Positions 1-5,278 of a DNA stretch of 5,324 bases are shown here, one piece after another. Both the position numbers and the translations under genes were made by a program. Below the pieces are notes generated by a model, which worked only from the letters and a program-made list of their open reading frames with translations, ran no database searches and was not told the DNA's origin. Every line of letters starts with the position of its first letter. Position 1 is the first letter of the stretch. The DNA comes from an uncultured bacterium. Its GTDB lineage: Bacteria > Patescibacteriota > Dojkabacteria > B142 > OLB20. The stretch covers positions 1-5,324 of the forward strand of contig CALARN010000048.1 in assembly GCA_937889205.1 (NCBI GenBank). Reading direction: 5' to 3'.

Positions 1-12
1 ATTTTTTATCAT
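1..12 (-). CDS. Possible first codons of the next minus-strand gene (secE candidate)
   Basis: On the minus strand an ATG at positions 12-10 opens a frame reading M-I-K-N before the window ends. It lies about 40 nt downstream of tRNA-Trp. In many bacteria the gene after tRNA-Trp is secE, the small SecYEG translocase subunit, and short SecE proteins often begin with M-I/K-K-rich residues. Only four codons are visible, so the identity rests entirely on gene order and the start itself is uncertain. Confidence 0.2.
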
Positions 13-20
13 TATATATG

Positions 21-49
21 ATTATATCAATATTTAAGCTATTAATAAA
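21..49 (-). promoter_or_regulatory. Possible promoter downstream of tRNA-Trp
   Basis: On the minus strand a perfect TATAAT lies at 26-21. A weak -35-like TTTATT lies at 49-44, giving a 17-nt spacer. A second TATAAT (16-11) overlaps the possible ATG of the next gene. The stretch 1-52 is almost pure A/T, so chance matches are likely. If the 26-21 box is used, transcription would start close to the ATG and the message would be nearly leaderless. Confidence 0.3.
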
Positions 50-52
50 GTA

Positions 53-124
53 CAGAGCCAAGAGGATTCGAACCTCTGCTAACGGTTTTGGAGACCGCTG
101 TGCTACCACTGACACCATGGCTCT
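53..124 (-). tRNA. trpT: tRNA-Trp (anticodon CCA)
   Basis: The minus strand folds into a full cloverleaf. The 7-bp acceptor stem is AGAGCCA/TGGCTCT (124-118 with 60-54), with discriminator G at 53, as expected for bacterial tRNA-Trp. The anticodon loop CTCCAAA carries CCA at 91-89, and the T-arm has a GTTCGAAT loop on an AGAGG/CCTCT stem. CCA is not encoded and must be added after transcription. The gene lies 59 nt downstream of rpmG and is probably the last tRNA of the same transcript. Its position matches the conserved tRNA-Trp just upstream of secE-nusG. Confidence 0.96.
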
Positions 125-156
125 AACTTAATTCACCGTAGCCGTCCAAATCGTAT

Positions 157-175
157 ATAGCTCAAAACAAGCTAT
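157..175 (-). other. Small stem-loop between rpmG and tRNA-Trp
   Basis: A perfect 6-bp inverted repeat (ATAGCT/AGCTAT) with a 7-nt loop sits in the 59-nt gap between the rpmG stop and tRNA-Trp. No U-run follows on the minus strand (the next bases are ATACGATTTGG), so it is not a standard intrinsic terminator. It could be a processing or mRNA 3'-end stabilising hairpin, or chance in A/T-rich DNA. Confidence 0.3.
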
Positions 176-183
176 TAGCTAGC

Positions 184-351
184 TTATTTAACTTTACCTT
201 CATCAAAAACAACATGCTTTCTAAGTTTGCGATCGAATTTTTTCACTTTCATCTTATCTTTACTGTTAATTCGATTTTTTGATGTTGTATAGAAAGAACC
301 GGTTTCTTTATTTTCTAACCTGATTAAAATACGATTACCTTTTTTTGCCAT
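184..351 (-). CDS. rpmG: Large ribosomal subunit protein bL33
   Basis: This 55-residue basic protein begins MAKKGNRILIRLENKETG and continues SFYTTSKNR, KMKVKKFDRKLRKHV and FDEGKVK. It aligns along its whole length with bL33, a 50S subunit protein near the tRNA exit site (compare the HFYTTTKN, LELKKFDP and RQHV stretches in E. coli L33). It has no cysteines, so it is the zinc-independent form. Length is typical for the family (about 50-55 aa). It starts at ATG 351-349; no Shine-Dalgarno is visible upstream. It lies 30 nt downstream of tRNA-Thr(TGT) and 59 nt upstream of tRNA-Trp on the same strand, a mixed tRNA/ribosomal-protein operon like those near tuf-secE-nusG. The MAKKGNR start resembles L33 from candidate phyla bacteria, which is a recollection rather than a search result. 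Confidence 0.95.
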   Translation of the reverse strand: MAKKGNRILIRLENKETGSFYTTSKNRINSKDKMKVKKFDRKLRKHVVFDEGKVK

Positions 352-381
352 TATCTTAAATTAATAAACTCAATAAAACTA

Positions 382-454
382 AGCCGAGAAAGAGGCTCGA
401 ACTCTTGACCGACGGTTTACAAAACCGTTGCTCTACCAACTGAGCTATCTCGGC
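382..454 (-). tRNA. tRNA-Thr (anticodon TGT)
   Basis: This minus-strand cloverleaf has acceptor stem GCCGAGA/TCTCGGC (454-448 with 389-383) and discriminator U at 382. The D-arm reads GCTCAGTTGGTAGAGC. The anticodon stem ACGGT/ACCGT encloses TTTGTAA, giving anticodon TGT at 421-419. The T-arm reads AAGAGTTCGAGCCTCTT. No CCA is encoded. It reads ACA and, by wobble, other threonine codons. It is third in the tRNA array, 5 nt after tRNA-Tyr. Confidence 0.96.
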
Positions 455-459
455 ATTTA

Positions 460-542
460 TGCAAGGGGAGGGACTTGAACCCCCGTAGACTTTCGTCGCC
501 AGATTTACAGTCTGGAGCAATTGACCACTCTGCCACCCTTGC
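460..542 (-). tRNA. tRNA-Tyr (anticodon GTA)
   Basis: This is an 83-nt type II tRNA on the minus strand with acceptor stem GCAAGGG/CCCTTGC (542-536 with 467-461) and discriminator A at 460. Anticodon stem CCAGA/TCTGG encloses CTGTAAA, giving GTA at 508-506. A long variable arm (CGACGAAAGTCTACG) is present, as expected for bacterial tRNA-Tyr. The T-loop is GTTCAAGT. No CCA is encoded. It sits between two tRNA-Thr genes with spacers of only 5 and 17 nt, so the three are surely one processed transcript. Confidence 0.96.
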
Positions 543-559
543 AAAATTGTAAAGAACTA

Positions 560-632
560 AGCTGGAAAAGAGGCTTGAACTCTTGACCTCACCCTTACCA
601 TGGGTGTGCTCTACCAACTGAGCTATTCCAGC
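560..632 (-). tRNA. tRNA-Thr (anticodon GGT)
   Basis: This minus-strand cloverleaf has acceptor stem GCTGGAA/TTCCAGC (632-626 with 567-561) and discriminator U at 560. The D-arm is GCTCAGTTGGTAGAGC. The anticodon stem CACCC/GGGTG encloses ATGGTAA, giving GGT at 599-597. The T-arm is AAGAGTTCAAGCCTCTT. It reads ACC/ACU and is a different isoacceptor from the tRNA-Thr(TGT) two genes downstream. As the first gene of the array, its 5' end lies 13 nt downstream of a TATAAT box, so the primary transcript starts only a few bases before it. Confidence 0.96.
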
Positions 633-645
633 GAAAAACTAGCTA

Positions 646-674
646 ATTATAAACTAAGCTTCCCAAAGGAACAA
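646..674 (-). promoter_or_regulatory. Promoter of the tRNA-Thr/Tyr/Thr-rpmG-tRNA-Trp operon
   Basis: On the minus strand TTGTTC (674-669) and a perfect TATAAT (651-646) are separated by exactly 17 nt, the optimal sigma-70-type spacing. The predicted +1 is near 639, giving a 5' leader of only about 7 nt before tRNA-Thr(GGT), which is typical of tRNA operons. The box also sits directly downstream of the structured-RNA 3' end, so the tRNA operon does not depend on read-through. Confidence 0.75.
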
Positions 675-686
675 TAGCTTCAAGGT

Positions 687-853
687 AAAAAACCCATAAA
701 ACCCTATTAATCTTCCAGAATATGTACTTGAGACCGTGTCAAGTAACAGGTGGGTGACCTCAGCAATAGAATACGATGACTCTATTGAGATTTTGGACTC
801 CCTAAAAGATTCTTGTAAAGTTCAATAAACAAATCCCTTTAGATTAATAGGGC
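687..853 (-). ncRNA. Candidate 6S-like regulatory RNA
   Basis: This interval has no plausible ORF but contains a perfect 12-bp inverted repeat, AGATTAATAGGG at 841-852 and CCCTATTAATCT at 702-713, closing about 150 nt. Read on the minus strand, a TATAAT at 865-860 puts +1 near G853, the first base of the closing stem. The 3' arm of the stem is followed by UUUUAUGGG and then UUUUUU (692-687), a plausible termination signal. Inside are a terminal hairpin (CAATAGA/TCTATTG with 10-nt loop, 754-777), an imperfect helix below it (GGGAGTCC with GGTCACCC), and a small 6-bp hairpin ACTTGA/TCAAGT (726-744) on the 3' side of a large asymmetric bubble. A long closing stem, central bubble, apical stem and 3'-side hairpin match the general architecture of 6S RNA, which binds the RNA polymerase holoenzyme as an open-promoter mimic. 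Family identity is inferred from shape and length only. Exact 3' end is uncertain (about 687-698). Confidence 0.5.
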
Positions 854-859
854 ATTTAA

Positions 860-865
860 ATTATA
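860..865 (-). promoter_or_regulatory. -10 box of the structured RNA
   Basis: A perfect TATAAT on the minus strand is followed by 6 nt and then G853, the first base of the RNA closing stem. The hexamer 17 nt upstream (TGTTTT at 888-883) is a poor -35 match. The match between -10 position and stem start is the main reason to read this RNA from the minus strand. Confidence 0.55.
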
Positions 866-896
866 GCATTAAAATTTAACTAAAAACAGTAAAAAA

Positions 897-927
897 TTGA
901 AGAAGTATGGTAGAATATCCCTATATT
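897..927 (+). promoter_or_regulatory. Possible promoter of the membrane protein/mre block
   Basis: Two overlapping candidates precede the ATG at 948. One is an extended -10 (TGG then TAGAAT, 908-916) with no good -35. The other is TTGAAG (897-902) with TATATT (922-927) at a long 19-nt spacing. Either would start transcription 10-25 nt upstream of the ATG. It is divergent from the structured-RNA promoter at 860-865, so the roughly 80 bp between the two genes would hold both promoters. Confidence 0.35.
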
Positions 928-947
928 CAGCTTATGAATTTACTATA

Positions 948-1334
948 ATGGAAGAGTTTTACAGCTTCAGAAAGAATTCCAGAAAGAATTATCTATTAAT
1001 AACCATTATCGCATTATTAATTATTGGTTTATTTGTTATCGTAAGTGTACATTTTTTTAGTAATGATGTTGGGGAAATTACAGATAATATTGCAGCTACA
1101 ACTTTGACAGAAGAAGATGCTAAGATGCTTAAGCGCGTTTCTGATAGTGTGGTAAATGTTGATAACGAAGTTCCAAATATTGAAAAAGTTGTGGCTAATA
1201 ATATCGATCAGATTCTGACTGAGACAAAATCCAACATTAAGTTAGGCGATGCGTTATTAACCTATGAGTCATCAAAGATTATAGTTGTGTATAGGCCAAT
1301 TGAAGAAAAGGTTGTTTGGGTTTTACCTCAATAA
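948..1334 (+). CDS. Small single-pass membrane protein of unknown function upstream of mreB
   Basis: I do not recognise this 128-residue protein. It has a short basic cytoplasmic N-terminus (MEEFYSFRKNSRKN), one strong hydrophobic segment at about residues 15-37 (YLLITIIALLIIGLF...), and a roughly 90-residue soluble part that should face outward by the positive-inside rule. The soluble part is acidic and probably helical at residues 52-95. It ends in two likely beta strands (KIIVVYRP and KVVWVLP). It has no cysteines. The frame opens upstream at TTG 897, but I prefer ATG 948, because the extra 17 residues overlap candidate promoter boxes and the ATG start gives a normal membrane-anchor N-terminus. 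It precedes mreB by 87 nt on the same strand, so a role in the cell envelope is suggested by position only. No terminator is seen between it and mreB. Confidence 0.75.
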   Translation: MEEFYSFRKNSRKNYLLITIIALLIIGLFVIVSVHFFSNDVGEITDNIAATTLTEEDAKMLKRVSDSVVNVDNEVPNIEKVVANNIDQILTETKSNIKLGDALLTYESSKIIVVYRPIEEKVVWVLPQ

Positions 1335-1380
1335 CTACAAGCTGCCCCGATTTGAAAATGTTAATTAATATACAAGGCAT

Positions 1381-1409
1381 TTGCTTGAATGATAATAATA
1401 TTATATTAA
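1381..1409 (+). promoter_or_regulatory. Possible mreB promoter
   Basis: TTGCTT (1381-1386) and TATTAA (1404-1409) are 17 nt apart in the 87-nt gap upstream of mreB. An overlapping TATATT (1402-1407) would give a 15-nt spacer. Transcription would begin near 1416, only about 6 nt before the ATG, so an mRNA from here would be almost leaderless. The gap is highly A/T-rich, so chance resemblance is possible, and mreB may also be read from the upstream gene. Confidence 0.35.
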
Positions 1410-1421
1410 TCAGATAATTGT

Positions 1422-2477
1422 ATGGGGGTCATTGATAAATTATTAGCCATGGTTACTCACGATATTGGTATCGATTTAGGTACTTCGACTACCCTTGTCT
1501 CTGTAAAAGGTCAGGGGGTAGTAATAAATGAGCCGTCGGTGGTTGCTGTTAACAAAAATACTAAAAAAGTCCTAGCTGTCGGAGCTGATGCCAAGAGAAT
1601 GATTGGTCGCACTCCGGCAAGTATAATAGCTGTTAAGCCATTAGCCGATGGAGTTATCTCAGATTTTGATTCCACAGAAGCAATGATTCGATATTTCATC
1701 TACAAGGTGTATGATATGTTCCCCAAATTTTTAAAACTTACTAAGCCAAGAGTTGTTATTGGTATTCCTTCTTCGATTACAGAAGTTGAGGCTAGGGCAG
1801 TAGTAGATGCTGCTCTTTCGGCCGGTGCAAGAAAAGTGTACATTATTGAAGAGCCTATGGCGGCTGCTATTGGTTCGAAATTGCCCATTGACGATGCTTC
1901 GGGAAGTATGGTTGTGGATATCGGAGGCGGTACGACAGATATTGCTGTTATTTCTTTAGGTGGCATTGTGGTTGATAATACTATTAGAGTCGCGGGCAAT
2001 GAGTTAGATGAAGAACTGCTAAATTACGTAAAATACAAGTATAATTTATTAATAGGCTCGAAAATGGCCGAAGACATTAAGATTGCAATTGGTTCTGCAA
2101 CTCCTTTTAAGAAAGAAACGGAGTTAGATGTTAAAGGTCGAGACTTATTAACGGGATTACCTAGAATTATTAAACTATCTAGCATCGAGGTTAGAGAGGC
2201 GATGTCAAATGTACTCGAGAAAATAGCTGACGCAGTGAAGGCGGCATTAGAAAAAACGCCTCCAGAAATTTTATCCGATTTATTGGATAGAGGTATTGTT
2301 ATTGCTGGCGGTGGGGCCTTAATTCATGGTATTGATAAGTTTTTTGAAGATAGATTAAAAACACCTGTAATAATTACAGAAGATCCAATTAAGGCAGTTG
2401 TTAGAGGTACTGAGATTTTATTAGACGAAATTGAGCTTTTAGAAAGAATAAAAGTTTCAAAAGACGATATAATATAA
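1422..2477 (+). CDS. mreB: Rod-shape-determining actin homologue MreB
   Basis: This 351-residue protein is full length for MreB, the bacterial actin that polymerises on the inner membrane face and directs lateral peptidoglycan synthesis. Visible actin-fold motifs are phosphate-1 loop DIGIDLGTSTTLV (14-26), IGIPSSITEVEARAV (113-127), IIEEPMAAAIG (141-151), phosphate-2 loop VVDIGGGTTDIAVIS (164-178), the AEDIKIAIGSA nucleotide-contact helix (216-226), and the adenosine motif GIVIAGGGALIHGI (291-304). The first dozen residues (MGVIDKLLAMVT) could form a short amphipathic membrane-binding helix. The ATG at 1422 leaves the usual 10-15 residues before the phosphate loop; no Shine-Dalgarno precedes it. 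AGNELDEELLNY (191-202) replaces the GGDxFDE-type sequence of proteobacterial MreB, and it resembles candidate phyla MreB as I recall them. It is followed after 36 nt by mreC. Confidence 0.98.
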   Translation: MGVIDKLLAMVTHDIGIDLGTSTTLVSVKGQGVVINEPSVVAVNKNTKKVLAVGADAKRMIGRTPASIIAVKPLADGVISDFDSTEAMIRYFIYKVYDMFPKFLKLTKPRVVIGIPSSITEVEARAVVDAALSAGARKVYIIEEPMAAAIGSKLPIDDASGSMVVDIGGGTTDIAVISLGGIVVDNTIRVAGNELDEELLNYVKYKYNLLIGSKMAEDIKIAIGSATPFKKETELDVKGRDLLTGLPRIIKLSSIEVREAMSNVLEKIADAVKAALEKTPPEILSDLLDRGIVIAGGGALIHGIDKFFEDRLKTPVIITEDPIKAVVRGTEILLDEIELLERIKVSKDDII

Positions 2478-2513
2478 TTGTTCTGATATTTCTATTTTTC
2501 TCATTAGTAGCAG

Positions 2514-3320
2514 ATGTACGATACTAAGAATGGGATGTCAAATTCTACTCTAGTCTCTGGGCTAGTTGTCTCGTTATTACTTATTCTATTCTTTAAAATT
2601 GGCATTTTTAATCCCATATATGCGAGCTTTAAAGGTGCAACTGAATCTCTGCAAATTGCAAATTACGAGTATTTTCAAGAGATGCAGGCTGACCTAGATT
2701 TTTTCTTCAATATCGAGGGGGTGCGCGACGAAAATAAGATATTAAATAAGGAAAATTCAGAGTTAAGAAGCAAGATTCAGTTACAAAAATTGCAGCTAGA
2801 AGATTACTCGTTGATTTCAAATCAGTCGCAGTTTAATAAAGAATACCATCAAGAGCCAGTAAGGGTTTTGCGTGTATTGCCAAATCAAACAGAAATCATA
2901 ATCAATAAAGGTAGTGATTATCAAATAAAGAATAACGATGTAGCGGTCATTGAAAATAATTTATTAGGGGTTGTGATTGAAGTTAATAATAACTTTGCCA
3001 AGGTTAGGTTAATAACTGACTCAAATTCAAAAGTCCCCGTTATTATTCAAGATGTGAATCTGAAAGGAATAGCATATGGTGAAAAAATGAATAGTTTATC
3101 TATAAAAGACATTCCAAATAATCAACAAGTAAGTGAAGGGTTCACGGTAATCTCGGCCGGGAACGATGGGGTAGTGCCATATGGTTTAGCTATGGGGTAT
3201 ATTTCAAAAGTGAATTCCAGCCCTGCCGAAATCAATCAGGCAGCCACAATGATAAGTAATGTTAAATTTAATGCGCTTAACTCATTTTTTATCTTAGTGA
3301 AAGATTATTATGAAAATTGA
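2514..3320 (+). CDS. mreC: Rod-shape-determining protein MreC
   Basis: This 268-residue protein has the MreC layout: a short cytoplasmic tail, one membrane anchor at about residues 12-31 (TLVSGLVVSLLLILFFKIG...), a coiled coil at about 68-103 (ENKILNKENSELRSKIQLQKL), and a beta-rich extracytoplasmic domain from about 115 to 265. Family hallmarks include INKGSDYQIKNNDVAVIENNLLG (the 'G...I..gd.V....GLVG' pattern), VRLITDSNSKVPVII, and ISAGNDGVVPYGLAMGYISKV (the 'TSG..GvfP.Gl.vG.V' pattern). MreC bridges cytoplasmic MreB/MreD and the periplasmic PBP2 domain, and is thought to switch PBP2 on. ATG 2514 is used; an internal ATG at 2535 (residue 8) would still keep the anchor. No clear Shine-Dalgarno is seen. 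The stop codon TGA overlaps the mreD start by 11 nt. Confidence 0.95.
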   Translation: MYDTKNGMSNSTLVSGLVVSLLLILFFKIGIFNPIYASFKGATESLQIANYEYFQEMQADLDFFFNIEGVRDENKILNKENSELRSKIQLQKLQLEDYSLISNQSQFNKEYHQEPVRVLRVLPNQTEIIINKGSDYQIKNNDVAVIENNLLGVVIEVNNNFAKVRLITDSNSKVPVIIQDVNLKGIAYGEKMNSLSIKDIPNNQQVSEGFTVISAGNDGVVPYGLAMGYISKVNSSPAEINQAATMISNVKFNALNSFFILVKDYYEN

Positions 3321-3783
3321 TTTTAGGTTGGCATTACTCTTATTAATAATTGGGTTCATTAGTAGTTTTATCTTTAAAACAAGTGGGGTCGGGTTTTTAA
3401 TGTCTTTAGATTTTCTTACGATTGTTTTTATTGTATTAATATCTTTGCAAAGTGGTTTTATTGTTAATGCATTGTTTATTGTTTTCTCCGTTATATTAGA
3501 TTTAGTGCTCTTTCAGCCTGTCGGTTATACAATTGCTGCTGTTTTTGTGGCGTATTTAATAGTTAATATATTTAATAAAATTTTTAGTATTTCTAAAAAG
3601 CCAGGTTTGGTTTTCAATTTGATAGTTCTTACTGTTTCGATATTTTTTAACAGTATGTTATTGGTTTCATTAGAAGGGCAAGATGTGGTTGTGAATCCGC
3701 TAAGTTTTATCATAATTATAATTATGTTTATTATTGCGCAAAGCTTAATAACAAAAGTTACTTCGATAAGAAATGCATATTAA
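3310..3783 (+). CDS. mreD: Rod-shape-determining protein MreD
   Basis: This 157-residue, very hydrophobic protein has about five or six predicted membrane spans (roughly 6-22, 28-45, 48-63, 70-90, 99-119 and 130-147), the usual size and topology of MreD. The stretch FSVILDLVLFQPVGYTIAAVFVAYLIV (59-85) matches the best-conserved MreD motif, 'GLLLDLLSG.PLG....a.l.vAYL'. MreD is an integral membrane partner of MreC and part of the Rod complex. Sequence conservation is weak outside that motif, so the assignment also relies on position between mreC and mrdA. The start ATG lies inside the end of mreC (ATGAAAATTGA, 11-nt overlap), and its own end overlaps the mrdA start by the same 11 nt, suggesting translational coupling. 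Confidence 0.9.
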   Translation: MKIDFRLALLLLIIGFISSFIFKTSGVGFLMSLDFLTIVFIVLISLQSGFIVNALFIVFSVILDLVLFQPVGYTIAAVFVAYLIVNIFNKIFSISKKPGLVFNLIVLTVSIFFNSMLLVSLEGQDVVVNPLSFIIIIIMFIIAQSLITKVTSIRNAY

Positions 3784-5278
3784 AGAAAATTACTCTAGTT
3801 TAGACGATGAACTAATCGTAGATATTGATGCATCCAGTTTTAAATGGCGCGTAGTAATGCTTTATCTAATCTTGATAGGCGTTTTTGTATTTTTATTACA
3901 AGGCGCTTTTCAACTTCAGCTTATTGAAGGGGGGATGAGTCTACTTGTTGCGAGCCGCACTAATCAGGCGCAAACAAGAATTTCTGCTTCAAGAGGTTTA
4001 ATATTTGATGTAAACGGAGTGGCTTTAGCCTCTAATGCCCCTTCTTACTCAATATATATAAAGCCATCATTAATTGAAGTTAAAGATGAAGAAAAAGTGA
4101 TTTTTGAAGTTGCTCAGCTGCTTGGTGTTGAACAAGGTGAGTTCTATGACTCATATAAGAGTAAGATGTATAGTAATGATGGGGTGAGAAGTAAGGCTGA
4201 AAGGGTTACCTTAAAGTCTGATCTTACTTTTGAACAATATTTTAATATTCTCAGTAGAATCGAAAATCTGCAAGGCGTTAATGTAAACATAGAAGCTGTT
4301 AGAAGGTATTCCAGTTCTGATTATTTTTCAAATATTATTGGCTATATTGGCGATCCAACACAAGCAGATATTGATAATGGAATTTTTCCAGAAGCACAAG
4401 TGGGTAAAATTGGAATTGAAAGGCAATATGACCAATTTTTACGAGGTAAAGATGGTTCAATTATCACTGCAAAAGAAACACTAACCGGTAAGCAGACACA
4501 AAGTCAGGTGATAGACGCGGAAACTGGTGGGAATGTATATTTGAATATTGATTCAAAATGGCAGATATATTTGAATAATATTCTTGCAGACGTAGTCAAA
4601 TCTAGCAATGCCTTTGGTGGAGCGGTAGTTGTTATGAATTCTAAAACTGGTGAGGTAAAGGCTCTTGTAACTAATCCAAATTACGATAATAATCTATTTG
4701 CTAATGGTATATCAAGCAAAGATTATGCTGAACTAATTAATGATCCTAAAAAGCCATTATTTAATCGTCCAATTTCAATGCAATTACCACCGGGCTCAAT
4801 TATGAAGATTTTTGGTGCGGTGGCAGTATTAGAATCAGGAACGATAACCGAAGATACAAAGTACTTATCTGATAGGTGTCTTGACTTACCGGGTAATATT
4901 CGCTTTTGTGAAGCCGATAGCGGTTACCTTGGCTGGGTAGATGTAAAACAGGCATTAGCTAGGTCAAGTAATATCTTTTTTTGTAAGGCGATGCAGGATC
5001 TTCGCAATAAAGTTGGGTATAGTTACTACTACGATATTGCCAGAAGCTTTGGCATGGGATTAAAAACAGGCATTGACATTGAGGGGGAGGTTTCAGGAAT
5101 ACTGCCTACAGCTGAATATAAAAAACAGTTATTTAATCAACCTTGGTATATTGGCGATGAGTGCAACACTGTTATTGGTCAAGGCTATGTAACGGCTACT
5201 CCAATTCAGATGACTGTTGCAGTATCTGCTATTGTGAATGGTGGGAATGTAGTCAAACCTCAATTGATTAATAAAGTA
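3773..5278 (+). CDS. mrdA: Penicillin-binding protein 2 (peptidoglycan transpeptidase), 3' end missing
   Basis: The open frame runs from ATG 3773 without a stop to the end of genuine sequence: 502 residues, where a full PBP2 would be roughly 580-650. Seen in order: cytoplasmic tail, membrane anchor at about 27-46, dimerisation-domain start SASRGLIFDVNGVALASN (71-88), VGKIGIERQYDQFLRGKDG (210-228), and the transpeptidase domain from about 255. Catalytic SxxK is SIMK (Ser342-Lys345) inside PPGSIMK, SxN is Ser398-Ser399-Asn400, and IGQGYVTATPIQM (468-480) is the conserved stretch before the last motif. The catalytic KSGT/KTGT motif lies beyond the contig end. PBP2 forms peptide cross-links in side-wall growth with the RodA glycosyltransferase; rodA would be the expected next gene. 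The ATG sits inside the mreD end (ATGCATATTAA) without a Shine-Dalgarno. Translation past 5278 (DRKSTRLNSSHTDIS) comes from adapter and is not part of the protein. Confidence 0.95.

Noticed and set aside
356..617. Two minus-strand ORFs of about 60 aa across the tRNA array
   Set aside because: They read straight through three well-folded tRNA genes, so they are not protein-coding.
702..852. The structured RNA read on the plus strand, or as tmRNA, RNase P RNA or SRP RNA
   Set aside because: The plus strand lacks a well-placed -10 and a U-run after the stem. None of the conserved core sequences of those other RNAs that I know is visible.
1335..1421. Terminator between the small membrane protein and mreB
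   Set aside because: There is no G/C-rich hairpin followed by a T-run in this 87-nt gap; only A/T-rich promoter-like sequence is seen.
1511..1999. Minus-strand ORFs opposite mreB
   Set aside because: They are antisense shadows of strongly conserved MreB codons and show no family features.
3318..3320. UGA recoding to glycine (code 25), as in some candidate phyla
   Set aside because: The only informative TGA, at the mreC end, is followed two codons later by TAG, so it tells nothing, and no in-frame TGA interrupts any gene here.
3525..3713. Minus-strand ORF opposite mreD
   Set aside because: It is antisense to a membrane-protein gene, low in complexity, and lacks a recognisable start context or domain.
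4643..5070. KTG tripeptides in PBP2 (residues 291-293 and 431-433) as the third catalytic motif
   Set aside because: The first precedes SxxK and belongs to the common KTGEVKAL segment. The second comes before the IGQGYVTATP stretch that always precedes the true KSGT/KTGT. The real motif lies past the contig end.
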